Part shown: positions 40,057 through 48,755 of the stretch, in pieces | Layout: every line of letters starts with the position of its first letter | Numbering within the stretch: the first letter of the stretch is position 1 | From: Acetatifactor sp. | GTDB taxonomy: Bacteria > Bacillota > Clostridia > Lachnospirales > Lachnospiraceae | Direction of reading: 5' to 3' | NCBI GenBank assembly: GCA_024403365.1 | Contig: JAKSRX010000003.1 | Coordinates: 1-48,755, forward strand | DNA length: 48,755 nt | Notes under the pieces: generated by a model | Told to the model about the DNA's origin: nothing | The model's database searches: none | The model's input: the letters and a program-made list of their open reading frames with translations, nothing else | Translations under genes and position numbers: made by a program

Positions 40057-40113
40057 ACGACCTACGGGAATTATCTCCTATGCTCTGTGATTTTATGTAC
40101 GTTGCGGTAAAGA

Positions 40114-41973
40114 TTATTTTCCTGCTGCCTTTTTCTTTCTCAAAACAAGGATCACTGCTGCCAGAACCACTACGATTCCTCCGATGATCACGAAGGGAAT
40201 TACTGAGGTCTTCTTCTCAGGAGTAACAGTGGGCTGAGGAGCGGTACTGCTTTCCTCTTTGCCTTCGCTTGAGGAAGCTACGGTTTCCTTGCTCTCTTCT
40301 GCAGGTTTCTCTACAACAGGAGCATCTGCTTCTTTACCTACGAAGGTCTCCACTGCATCTGCATCCTCCACCATGGTGATGGTAATATCATCCAGATAGA
40401 AATCATCTGCGCCCTGGAAGGTCATGGCTCTCTCTGCCTCACCCTCACTGAACTTGTAGGAGAAGGTTACTGCTGTCCAATCGCCGTCGATATCTGCAGT
40501 CACAATGTCGGTAGCTGTACCGGCATCATTCATACCGATGGTAACGGTGTCACTGCTCTTGGACTGCAGGTAGAAGGATACATTGATCCTCTTTCCGCCG
40601 AATTTGGAAAGATCCATTGTGGTTGCATATTTCTCAGCGGCTGTGATCTGCGCACTGAAGCCCACCTTTGCTCCGGGAGTGTGGTTGATTCGTAGCATCT
40701 TTCCCAGGGTCTTGGGAGTAAAGCCGTACTGCTCGGGGGATGCCATTATGGTAACGCCATCTTCCTGATAAGGCTCGAAATCGATCACCATATCCTTGGG
40801 TTTCTTTGCCTCCAGATCGCCGTAGATAAAGGCGGAGATCAGTTCGGGATAAGCCATCTCACCGGTCTTTCTGACAAAATAATTGTGGCACTCGCCGCCG
40901 CTCTTTCCCTTGGCACCGTTATCCCACACTACAGCGGGAACACCGGCATTGGCAGTGATCTCACCCATATACATGAACCATGCTTTTCTGGCTCCGTCGT
41001 TGTCATGAGAGTTGGTAGCACCGCACTCACCGATGACCACGGGTACTCCGTTGTTCAAAAACAGAGTCTTCAGGGTGCTCATCATGGTAGTAATGTCTGA
41101 TGTGTCGGAAGGATTGGTAGGGCTGAAGGTATCCTGGGCATCGCTGAGGCAGAAGTTATAGGGAGAATAGCAATGCACGGAGATGATCAGGTTCTCATCC
41201 TGTTTTCCGTTCACTTCGGGAAGCACGATGGACTTTAATACGGTTCCGCTGTTGCTTGCCGCATAGCCGGGAATCATCAATGCTCGCTCCCCGTTCTGTC
41301 CCTTGCCATTCTTGCGGATGGTGGTAACAAAGCACTGGTTCAGGTAATTGATGGCATCATAACACTCCTGATTGCCGGTCCACTCGTAGGAAGTGCCCTG
41401 AGCTCTGGGCTCGTTCATGCCTTCAAAGATCAGATGCTGATCGTAGTCTGCGAAAGTATCTGCGATCTGCTCCCAGACTGCAACCAGTTCCTTGCCGATC
41501 TCTTTGTAATTCTTATCAATGTTTTTATCGTTTACCCAGTTTTCATGGTGTACGTTCAGGATCACATACAGGTCGTTGTCGAAAGCATAGTCCACAACTT
41601 CCTTGACTCTTGCCATGAAAGGTTCGTCGATCTTGTAATCGTCGCCCTTCTCAATGTGCTTATACCAGGTGACAGGAATTCGGATGGTGTCAAAGCCTGC
41701 TGCCTTTACACCGTCGATCAGTTCCTTGGTGACCTTGGGATTGCCCCAGGAAGTCTCCTGGCTATAAACATCGCTTCTGTTTCCGCCGTTGGCATCAAAG
41801 GTATTACCCAGGTTCCAACCCTTCCCCATCATCTGGGTGATCTCCATTGCTGTCTTACCGGTCAGCTTCTCTCCTGCTGCATTTGCCTCCATAGGGAATG
41901 CTCCTGCAACCAGAAGTCCGATAGCCGCAGCTCCGACAAAGCCTGCCATAAACCGTTTCATCTTATTCAACAT
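40114..41973 (-). CDS. Membrane-anchored GH5 endoglucanase
   Basis: The 619-residue protein has a signal peptide (about 1-32, ANA-AG), then a GH5 catalytic domain (about 40-375; GKGWNLGNTFDA, VHHENW, acid/base E188 in GMNEP, nucleophile E316 in VVIGECGA). A beta-sandwich CBM-like domain (about 390-545) follows, then a Ser/Glu/Pro-rich linker. It ends in a C-terminal membrane helix with KKK (about 593-616) and has no LPxTG motif. It should hydrolyse beta-1,4-glucans or related glycans at the outer membrane face. The motif set resembles GH5 subfamily 4. Its start overlaps the end of the CDP-glycerol transferase gene by 11 nt, so it belongs to the surface-polymer operon, an unexpected partner. 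Confidence 0.9.
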   Translation of the reverse strand: MLNKMKRFMAGFVGAAAIGLLVAGAFPMEANAAGEKLTGKTAMEITQMMGKGWNLGNTFDANGGNRSDVYSQETSWGNPKVTKELIDGVKAAGFDTIRIPVTWYKHIEKGDDYKIDEPFMARVKEVVDYAFDNDLYVILNVHHENWVNDKNIDKNYKEIGKELVAVWEQIADTFADYDQHLIFEGMNEPRAQGTSYEWTGNQECYDAINYLNQCFVTTIRKNGKGQNGERALMIPGYAASNSGTVLKSIVLPEVNGKQDENLIISVHCYSPYNFCLSDAQDTFSPTNPSDTSDITTMMSTLKTLFLNNGVPVVIGECGATNSHDNDGARKAWFMYMGEITANAGVPAVVWDNGAKGKSGGECHNYFVRKTGEMAYPELISAFIYGDLEAKKPKDMVIDFEPYQEDGVTIMASPEQYGFTPKTLGKMLRINHTPGAKVGFSAQITAAEKYATTMDLSKFGGKRINVSFYLQSKSSDTVTIGMNDAGTATDIVTADIDGDWTAVTFSYKFSEGEAERAMTFQGADDFYLDDITITMVEDADAVETFVGKEADAPVVEKPAEESKETVASSSEGKEESSTAPQPTVTPEKKTSVIPFVIIGGIVVVLAAVILVLRKKKAAGK

Positions 41974-43225
41974 CTGTTTTTTCTCCTCCTAATTCTGCAT
42001 TCTTTGCTACAAGGTAATCCACTGTCTTCTCGGCAGCCTGGCCCATACACTGCCAGATGGTTGCCTTTACCTCAGCGCGTCCCTGTCTGTATTTGTCATC
42101 ATTGGTCACACTATCAATGATCTGTTTCATATCTTCGAACTGGCTCTCATCCAGTTTGACTCCCAGTTTCGGCAGTACTTCGAATCTCCACAGCGGTTCA
42201 TCGATCCAGGCTGCATCGTAGGGTGCCAGATCGATATGGGTATCCGCATAGATCAAAGGTCTGTCGAATACCAGGCTGTAGTCGAAACTGATGGCAGAGA
42301 AGTCTGTGATCATGATGTCCGCCTTACTCAGGATATCAAAGTTATCATTGTCCGCATTCCAGGAAAACTTTTCGCCGTCCGGATACTTCTTTTTCAAATG
42401 TGCCAGAAGTTCAGGGTCGGAAGTTGCCATCTGGGGATGAGGACGAACCACCACCATATATCCGGTTTTGATCAGTGCATCGATCAGTTTCTCTCCGTAT
42501 TTGTTCAGGATAGAACTCTCGCCCCAGGAGGGCGCCAGCAGGATCAGTTTCTCATCCGTCTCTTTTCTCTGCACCTTGTCAGCCTTTTCCTTCAGGGCGT
42601 CCATATAAGTACATCCGGTGACTGCGATGTCCTTAGGCGCCTGATGTCTGAGGGCTTCCAGCTTACGGATATTGTCTCCCTGAAGTTCTCCGGTCAGAAG
42701 CACCGCATCATAGAAGTCCACACCGAACATACGGTATAACAGGCCTTCATCCATGGCATGGTACACGTGAACATAATAATCTACGTCCTTGGAGCGCTTC
42801 CACTGCAATACATCCAGACCGGGTGTGGTGGAAAGGCAGATCTTCGCCTTCATCAGATTCAGTCTTGCAAACGCTCTGTTGCCGGTTCCGATAAATTCCC
42901 CTTTGACATGCTGATATCCTGCGGTCAGTACGGGGTCATCTTCCGAAGCGGTGTAATATACCAGGTCTATGCCTCTCTTTTCAAACTCGTCACAGATCGG
43001 CTTGAATACATTCCAATATCTCTTGGAATCACTGAAGATCACATAGTCCGGTTTTTCATCTCCCTGCGCTTTCGCTGCGGCCTTGCCTCCGGAAAGTGCA
43101 AACTTTATTTTCATGCCCAGAGATCTCATAAAGAACACACCGGTAGATAACAGGCCGATCACCAACGTGAACAGCATACTTCCGGTTCCCGGATCAATAT
43201 AGGCATATGTAATAAATCCATCCAT
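41963..43225 (-). CDS. CDP-glycerol glycerophosphotransferase-family protein
   Basis: The 420-residue protein has an N-terminal membrane segment (about 15-33) and the catalytic domain with SKRYWNVFKPICDEF, VVRPHPQMATSD and TDFSAISFDYSLVFDRPLIY, the signature of TagB/TagF-type enzymes. It would transfer polyol-phosphate units to a lipid-linked or glycan acceptor at the inner membrane face, building a teichoic-acid-like polymer. It follows the YidC-sulfatase fusion gene by 20 nt. Confidence 0.88.
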   Translation of the reverse strand: MDGFITYAYIDPGTGSMLFTLVIGLLSTGVFFMRSLGMKIKFALSGGKAAAKAQGDEKPDYVIFSDSKRYWNVFKPICDEFEKRGIDLVYYTASEDDPVLTAGYQHVKGEFIGTGNRAFARLNLMKAKICLSTTPGLDVLQWKRSKDVDYYVHVYHAMDEGLLYRMFGVDFYDAVLLTGELQGDNIRKLEALRHQAPKDIAVTGCTYMDALKEKADKVQRKETDEKLILLAPSWGESSILNKYGEKLIDALIKTGYMVVVRPHPQMATSDPELLAHLKKKYPDGEKFSWNADNDNFDILSKADIMITDFSAISFDYSLVFDRPLIYADTHIDLAPYDAAWIDEPLWRFEVLPKLGVKLDESQFEDMKQIIDSVTNDDKYRQGRAEVKATIWQCMGQAAEKTVDYLVAKNAELGGEKTDVE

Positions 43226-43245
43226 AGTTCATTTTTCCTTTGTGA

Positions 43246-46032
43246 TTATTCTTCCAGGTCTAAAACAGTCCAGTTATCTCTGTCCTTCACATAACCGCCG
43301 TTGAAGGTCATCCAGGGACATCCTGTGGTATCAAAGACAGTACCGTTGTTTGTATTGACCGAAGACCAGTAGGAAGTGGTGACGAGCTGATCGTGGAGTG
43401 TCTTCTCCGCATTGCTGATCACCTTACCGGTGAAGGGATTGACAGGATCACTGATAGTGCCTGCAGTACACAGGGTCGCAACATCGGCGTTGGTCATGAA
43501 GGTCTCACAGACATTCAGATTGCATTCCTCCATGTTCCACACCGCACCCTGATCCAGGGCGTCGGAACCTGCAAAATCTTTCACAAAAAGGATCGGATTG
43601 AAGGTCTCCAGACTGACGATGTCTGTCAATGCCACATCATCCATCTGGTAAACAGGCCAACCGTGGTCGGATACGATAATGATACGGGTATTATCGTACA
43701 CACCTTCCTGCTTCAGATGATCGAAATATTTTGCCAACAGCATATAGGCTGCGGCATTTACGTGATAGTGCTGCACTGCGGATACATCTGTCATATATAA
43801 CATCTGATCATTGATCACATATTCTGCCTGTCTCTCCGCACTGTAGGGAATGGGCTCGATATTGTATCCGATGCTGTAGTCAGGTGTCTGAAGCAATGTA
43901 GGCTGGTGGGTCAGAAGGTTGGTCATCACCAGCAATCTGTTCTGGTCACCCTCCTCAATGTAGGTATACTCGTCAAAATAATCCAGGGTGGCGTAAGACT
44001 CTGCGCAGTAGAAGAATGCTCCCTCGCCGAAGAAATCGATGGGCTTTCCTAAGTAGTTACCCTCGTCGTAGATGGAATTCTGCAGAAGAACAGGCATAGT
44101 TCTGAAAAGACTGTAGAATGCCATGTGCTTCTTCTGTACCACCAATTCCTCATCATTGTGGTATTCATAATGCGCATACTTATCTCTTGTGGCATGTCCC
44201 GTGATATTCTCATATCCGTCATAGATGGAGACATCCGTATACTCCTTATAGTTTGCATAAGGAGGATCCAGTACATCGACTTTATAACCGTTCTCCGCAA
44301 AAAGTACCGGCAGCACCTTCAGGGCTTCGTTCTGCTTGTACATCAGCAGTTCGTCGGCACGTTTGTCGATCTCGGCGGGAGTATATTCATAACCGCCGAA
44401 CAATGCGGGGGTGGCGAAATTGGTACATCCGCCGTAGGAGATCGTGTTGGGATAATATACAAAATCTTCAAAGCTTTTCGCAACCTCAGGCATCTCTTTG
44501 AAGATGTAAGGCACATATTCGCTGACCGCTCTGTCTAACATCAGAACGATGATATTTTTACCGTTTCTGCTTAAGGGTACGGTAGGCTTGATGGTAGTAT
44601 CCTGTTTTGCGATGTAGTACCCTTCCTCCACCAGATTCTGATGGGTGTTGTAGATGCTGACTGCACTCAGGATCGCAACCATCAGGCTTAAGATAGACAG
44701 GATACTGATCGCTGCCTTGGACCATTTCTTCACAAAGAAGATCAGAACGACACAGGCGGCAGCCAGCACTGCCAGATTGATCAGTTTGCTCTTGTCATTA
44801 TATACAGGCGCCTGGTCAAAGATCAACAGATAGTTCATGATACCGAACTTGCTGAAGAATGCGTAGTAATTGATCAAAGAACAGATGCTGAACAACCAGA
44901 TACCGTAGGCGAACAGCTTTTTGACGAAATCATTGGAGATCAGGTAGAAAATACCGATCCACAGAAGGAAATATCCGATATACAGAGCCACTGTACTCAA
45001 GATCAGGGAAAGAGGTCCGTCGTTTACCAGAGTACCGAACTCTACGGGGGAACTTCCGATCAGCTGTGCGGGGATCATCACGCCCATGAAGATGGTGTTG
45101 AATACGGCACCGATCCAGAACAGACGATTGATGCTCTTCTGCTCTCCCTCCTTGGGTGCAAGGATCTTGGCCAGTTTCTCGGTGATCCGCTTGGTACGTT
45201 TCTGTGTCAGGGTCAGAAGCAGGGGCAGGTATGATACCAGTACGATCATACCGAATATGAAATACTGTCTGCGCACCACCAGTCTGTGAGAGGTCATCAG
45301 CTTCACAAAAAGGAAGGTGCCTGCGGAAGCCGCAAGAATATTGAATGCCCATCTGCCGCGCTTACCGTATTTGAATACGATATTTTTACCCAAGGAGAAC
45401 AGGTTATTGCAGGTCCAGTACAGTACCAGACCGGAAGGACTGGTATACAAAAGCACCAGGAAAAGAAGTGCCATAAGATATAACTGCAGTTTGTCTTTTA
45501 ATTTGAATCCCTTGGTATAGATCGCACCGGAAACGATATTGATGGCTGTCATCAGAACGGGCAACAGATTCACGGAAAGACCGCCAAGTTTGATGATGCC
45601 GTCGGGGGCTCCCAGATCCGGGATCACGGAAAATCCTACCCCGTTCAACAATTCCAGATGGGAAAGGAAGTGGTATGCCGCGATGAAGAAGGGAATCTGA
45701 AACAGCAGAGAAAGAGAACCTGCAATGGCATACAAAGGCTTATATCCCTCAATACGATAATAAGCACTCTGCATCATGTATCTCTCGTCGCCCTTAAAGG
45801 TCTTGCGGATATGTTTGTTCCAGTGCTCCATGGAAGCGACCTTCTCACGCTCACGTTCCTGCATATCGTCCGCGCGCTTATACAAGGGCAGGATCAGGAA
45901 ATTGATCGTCAGGCTGACAAACAGAATAGACACGGCGGGCTGATCCGGGAACACCTTGTTCATAAAGAAAAAGATGAACTCGACGATGCTCTCCACCGGC
46001 ATGATAAATACGTTATACAAAAATTGCGACAT
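43246..46032 (-). CDS. YidC/Oxa1-like domain fused to a sulfatase/phosphoglycerol-transferase-like domain
   Basis: The 928-residue protein starts with a YidC/Oxa1-like insertase domain (about 1-222; LFVSLTINFLILPLYKRADDM, YKPLYAIAGSLSLLFQIPFF, PSGLVLYWTCNNLFSLGKNIVF). A further set of about eight membrane helices follows (225-460). The extracellular alkaline-phosphatase/sulfatase fold (about 490-900) has metal ligand D500 (NIIVLMLDR), probable nucleophile T537 (GGCTNFATPALFGG) and D789-H790 (VSDHG). The second half is laid out like LTA synthase-type enzymes. In an operon with a CDP-glycerol transferase this suggests polymerisation or modification of a glycerophosphate-type surface polymer. 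The frame is continuous, so this is a true fusion. Confidence 0.88.
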   Translation of the reverse strand: MSQFLYNVFIMPVESIVEFIFFFMNKVFPDQPAVSILFVSLTINFLILPLYKRADDMQEREREKVASMEHWNKHIRKTFKGDERYMMQSAYYRIEGYKPLYAIAGSLSLLFQIPFFIAAYHFLSHLELLNGVGFSVIPDLGAPDGIIKLGGLSVNLLPVLMTAINIVSGAIYTKGFKLKDKLQLYLMALLFLVLLYTSPSGLVLYWTCNNLFSLGKNIVFKYGKRGRWAFNILAASAGTFLFVKLMTSHRLVVRRQYFIFGMIVLVSYLPLLLTLTQKRTKRITEKLAKILAPKEGEQKSINRLFWIGAVFNTIFMGVMIPAQLIGSSPVEFGTLVNDGPLSLILSTVALYIGYFLLWIGIFYLISNDFVKKLFAYGIWLFSICSLINYYAFFSKFGIMNYLLIFDQAPVYNDKSKLINLAVLAAACVVLIFFVKKWSKAAISILSILSLMVAILSAVSIYNTHQNLVEEGYYIAKQDTTIKPTVPLSRNGKNIIVLMLDRAVSEYVPYIFKEMPEVAKSFEDFVYYPNTISYGGCTNFATPALFGGYEYTPAEIDKRADELLMYKQNEALKVLPVLFAENGYKVDVLDPPYANYKEYTDVSIYDGYENITGHATRDKYAHYEYHNDEELVVQKKHMAFYSLFRTMPVLLQNSIYDEGNYLGKPIDFFGEGAFFYCAESYATLDYFDEYTYIEEGDQNRLLVMTNLLTHQPTLLQTPDYSIGYNIEPIPYSAERQAEYVINDQMLYMTDVSAVQHYHVNAAAYMLLAKYFDHLKQEGVYDNTRIIIVSDHGWPVYQMDDVALTDIVSLETFNPILFVKDFAGSDALDQGAVWNMEECNLNVCETFMTNADVATLCTAGTISDPVNPFTGKVISNAEKTLHDQLVTTSYWSSVNTNNGTVFDTTGCPWMTFNGGYVKDRDNWTVLDLEE

Positions 46033-46044
46033 GTTTCTTTCCTC

Positions 46045-47847
46045 TTAACAGATTTCTTTATCCTTCCTCACAAAAGGCAGTAGAACAAATAAACTCAGCC
46101 CCAGCAACTGATAGTAAGCATATCGATACTCATAAGATGCGGGCGTTGCCACAAATAAAGTACCGCTGATCAGAATCGGCAGCAGATAGATCATCAGCTG
46201 ATCACTCTTCTTCTCGATCACACAGAATCCTGCAAAGATCAAAAGGATCCAGAACAAAGATCCGGGACTTCCGAAGATACCGTAGATCGGCATGATGGTA
46301 TATAAATAGATCGCCATCTCATACAGATGAAGTGCTCCGGGAATCAGGTTGGTCCTGCTAAGGCCCAGGTCATTCATGAAAATACCCTCGATATCCGGCA
46401 GTCTGCCATAGAGGTTATCCGGGAACCAGAAACCGCAGGTCTCGTCTCTCAGAGCATCCATATAATCCTTGGGATACTTGATACCCAAAGCCAGATACAT
46501 CTTGGCATATTCGCCCAGATGATCCTTGATCTGTTTGTAGTAAGTCAGATTACTGTTTCTGATCAATATTTTCAAATTGTCGGAGCTGGACACATCCATG
46601 ATGTAAGGAATCTGCTCCAGATCCCATACCGCTGAAAGAAGTTCGCGATATTCAGGCGCGATCTCCCTCTGGTTGTAGACCACTCTTGCCAGCTGCTGCA
46701 TCGGAACCGCCAGAGACTCCGCCATATCGGGCTGCTGAGGGTTCAGATAGTTCATGACCGGTACACGCAGAATAAAGGTAAACAGCAATGCGGCCACCAG
46801 CGCCGGGTATACTCTTTTACGCTTCTTAAAGTACAGCACAAAGCACACCACGGAGAATACCGCAAAGGCATACCAGCCGTTATTTCTGAACACGGAAATG
46901 ACAGTGCCTGCTACCGCAAAGATCGCAGTATGCAGAATGAACTGTGCCTTGTTTTTCGTATCTTCATCCAGCAAAAATAATAAGGATCCGATACACAGGA
47001 CTACTGCCATACCGAACTGACAATCCTTGAACATATTGATGGAGTAGTTGGCATTGTAGGGATTCAGGATCATAAGGGCAAGGGCAATGACTTGTACCCC
47101 TTTACGGATCTTCTTACGATCCATCAGCCAGATCATATAACTGATGGTAAATGCCATCAGACAAAGTTGAAATAAAGAAAGCAGGGCAACACCGGCGGTG
47201 AGGCTTCCGAAGATGCTCTTTCCCAGCTTTACCCAGAATCCCATCAGCAGGGAATGATAGACCGAATGGTGGTTGGACAGAGGTCTGAGTCCCAGTGCTC
47301 CCTCCAGTCGCTCTACCGCATCCGGTGAGAAGATACCGGGATAGTTATAGAGAAATACGGGGAGAAAACAAAGGATCGTGACAGGAAACGCCAGTACCTG
47401 TACTTTGATCCCGGATCTGAGAGAACCCGCCTTTTCCGGTTCCTCCTTTGCCAGGAGCAGTTTTCCTCGATAGATCGTGTCCGCAACTGTGTAGACCAGA
47501 AGCAGGCACTGAATAAACAAAGCCCCAAAGCCTAAAAACAAAACGACAAATAAGCCCACCCTGAACAAGGGTAAGCTGTATTCCGCAAGATAACGGTCTG
47601 CCTTCATCCACATCCAGGCGATGGTGAACGCACCTCCCAGGACGCTGCTGACCGCATATACTCTTTTTCTGTCGGGGAATTCCTGTCCTTGCACCTTCTC
47701 CGCAACAAACCGAAACAAAAGACATGCCAACCCGAAGTAGACATAGGTCATAATGTTTCCCGTGGTCTGCCCCGCAGCGGTCATCATCGCCCAGGTCACA
47801 AGGAATGCCGATACCAGCATTGCCATCGTATTCTTATACTCTTTCAT
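46045..47847 (-). CDS. DUF6020-family polytopic membrane protein
   Basis: A 600-residue protein with about twelve membrane helices and the loop YNYPGIFSPDAVERLEG ... PLSNHHSVYHSLLMGFW between helices, typical of DUF6020 and GT-C-like membrane glycosyltransferases. A large extracellular loop (about 385-500) lies in the second half. Function is unknown; a lipid-linked sugar transferase role is plausible by context. GGAG is 8 nt before the ATG at 47847; an upstream in-frame ATG lacks a site. It starts the operon that runs to the glucanase gene. Confidence 0.78.
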   Translation of the reverse strand: MKEYKNTMAMLVSAFLVTWAMMTAAGQTTGNIMTYVYFGLACLLFRFVAEKVQGQEFPDRKRVYAVSSVLGGAFTIAWMWMKADRYLAEYSLPLFRVGLFVVLFLGFGALFIQCLLLVYTVADTIYRGKLLLAKEEPEKAGSLRSGIKVQVLAFPVTILCFLPVFLYNYPGIFSPDAVERLEGALGLRPLSNHHSVYHSLLMGFWVKLGKSIFGSLTAGVALLSLFQLCLMAFTISYMIWLMDRKKIRKGVQVIALALMILNPYNANYSINMFKDCQFGMAVVLCIGSLLFLLDEDTKNKAQFILHTAIFAVAGTVISVFRNNGWYAFAVFSVVCFVLYFKKRKRVYPALVAALLFTFILRVPVMNYLNPQQPDMAESLAVPMQQLARVVYNQREIAPEYRELLSAVWDLEQIPYIMDVSSSDNLKILIRNSNLTYYKQIKDHLGEYAKMYLALGIKYPKDYMDALRDETCGFWFPDNLYGRLPDIEGIFMNDLGLSRTNLIPGALHLYEMAIYLYTIMPIYGIFGSPGSLFWILLIFAGFCVIEKKSDQLMIYLLPILISGTLFVATPASYEYRYAYYQLLGLSLFVLLPFVRKDKEIC

Positions 47848-47901
47848 GTGAGGATCTCCAACTATAATAAGCGCCATATTTTCGCTATTTTACAACATTT
47901 T

Positions 47902-47930
47902 AGTATACCATTATTCACAGGTAAACACAA
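47902..47930 (-). promoter_or_regulatory. Candidate promoter of the surface-polymer operon
   Basis: On the minus strand TTGTGT (47925-47930), 17-nt spacer, TATACT (47902-47907), 55 nt before the DUF6020 start. Confidence 0.6.
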
Positions 47931-47959
47931 GTTGCGCAAGGCAAAAAGCGGGGTTCTTC

Positions 47960-48755
47960 TTATCGGATCTTATAAAAAACGATTCGATCCGTTCCGCCGC
48001 AAAATGTGTAATTTCCCTCGGATAAGATCTGCGCCAGGCTGCTGCCTTTGGCGGTGCCGATATATTTGCTCTCTGTCTGCCCCAGTTTCTGAAGCACCAC
48101 ATTCTGCTCTACCAGATTGATGCCGCTTCCGGTGGGCAGGGCATAATACTCCGCAAAGGTGTAGTTCTCGCTTCCGAAGGTCCAGATCACCGTATTGTCA
48201 AAAGAGGGTTTCTCACCGGTCAGTTCTATGGTCTGCTCCAAGGTCTCGGCGAGCTGTGTCAATTCCGCCTTTCTGGTACCGTCATCATAGGGCAGATCGT
48301 ACTCGTAGGAGATCCGTCCCAGGAAAAGATACAGAACTACTGTCATTCCCAGCATCACCAATGCCGGAGAGAGTTTTTTCTTAGAAGTCTTTGTCTCTTC
48401 CTTCACCGCAAACAAAAGCAGAAGCCCCAGAATAAAGACCAGGGTATGTCTGCCGCCCGGCTCGATACGATACATAAGAAGATCCGCTGCCAGGAAAGCC
48501 GCACCTGCCAACAAAAGTTGAAAGAGCAGCAAACTGTCTATACTATTACCCGTATGCTCTGAGTTTTCCCTCTTTCGCTTCCTGATATCCGCAATAAAGA
48601 ACACTGCACCCAAAAGGATCACTACCATGATGTGAATATAATATAATCCTGCCGCGAAATAAGTATTTCTCACAAGCACGGCCTTGATCAAGCCATACAT
48701 TTCCCCCAGCGCTTTTCTGAGGATGGCAAACAGCTGCCTGGTTCCTCCCGCGAAG
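47960..48755 (-). CDS. C-terminal part of a polytopic membrane protein (start outside the window)
   Basis: The frame is open from the window edge to the stop at 47960 (265 residues), reading FAGGTRQLFAILRKALGEM before the first internal Met, so the gene begins beyond 48755. It has at least four membrane helices (about 35-55, 75-95, 105-115, 130-145) and a soluble C-terminal domain of about 105 residues (TQLAETLEQTIELTGEKPSFDNTVIW onward). This resembles the end of GT-C-type or related surface glycan membrane proteins. It precedes the DUF6020 operon on the same strand, so a role in surface polymer assembly is likely but unproven. Confidence 0.7.
   Translation of the reverse strand, partial: FAGGTRQLFAILRKALGEMYGLIKAVLVRNTYFAAGLYYIHIMVVILLGAVFFIADIRKRKRENSEHTGNSIDSLLLFQLLLAGAAFLAADLLMYRIEPGGRHTLVFILGLLLLFAVKEETKTSKKKLSPALVMLGMTVVLYLFLGRISYEYDLPYDDGTRKAELTQLAETLEQTIELTGEKPSFDNTVIWTFGSENYTFAEYYALPTGSGINLVEQNVVLQKLGQTESKYIGTAKGSSLAQILSEGNYTFCGGTDRIVFYKIR

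Noticed and set aside
47345-47725. Shadow frames within the DUF6020 gene on the same strand
   Set aside because: They overlap a longer polytopic protein with conserved loops and lack ribosome sites.

Overview
The window (about 48.8 kb) looks like chromosome of a spore-forming, saccharolytic Clostridia member, most probably Lachnospiraceae. Indicators are spoVT behind a sigma-G-like promoter, a SpoIIQ-like degenerate LytM protein, a T-box leader on ileS, DUF1292, DUF3048 and DUF6020 proteins, glycogen phosphorylase, GH5 and GH31 enzymes, consistent AGGAGG ribosome sites and near-perfect TTGACA/TATAAT promoters. I saw no tRNA, rRNA, insertion sequence, prophage or CRISPR array.

Layout. 1-1.6 kb: 5' part of ddl and a SpoIIQ-like gene. 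1.7-4 kb: an operon of an XRE regulator, a DUF3169 membrane protein and an M50 site-2-type protease, behind a promoter carrying three spaced palindromes. 4-9 kb: DUF1292, a Gfo/Idh oxidoreductase with a cytosolic beta-helix protein, a metallophosphoesterase, an SseB-like protein. 9-15 kb: aconitase-family hydratase, DUF3048 lipoprotein, HelD-type helicase. 15-23 kb: glycogen phosphorylase with a histone-H1-like tail, ileS with T-box, pncB, spoVT. 23.6-29.2 kb: a sugar-sensor/GGDEF/EAL protein, an SGNH protein converging on an acyltransferase, a lipoprotein. 29.3-29.65 kb: a promoter-to-terminator unit without a normal gene, holding three 22-bp repeats that each carry a Shine-Dalgarno-like core. 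29.8-36.1 kb: a five-gene co-directional run headed by a 925-residue protein that reads as Rossmann - RyR - CARF-like - PD-(D/E)xK nuclease (DUF1887-type), followed by a GH31 glucosidase and three small unknown proteins. 36.3-39.7 kb: DtxR-family regulator, EamA transporter, GT2 and GT52 glycosyltransferases. 39.9-48.8 kb: a MarR remnant, then a surface-polymer operon: polytopic membrane proteins, a YidC/Oxa1-sulfatase fusion, a CDP-glycerol glycerophosphotransferase and a membrane-anchored GH5 glucanase.

The strongest candidate for an undescribed system is the RyR/CARF-like/nuclease protein at 33340-36117 with its downstream partners. Next are the palindrome-controlled XRE/DUF3169/M50 module, the repeat-bearing small transcript at about 29.36-29.64 kb, and the YidC-sulfatase fusion. 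All family names come from reading motifs by eye; no database search was run.
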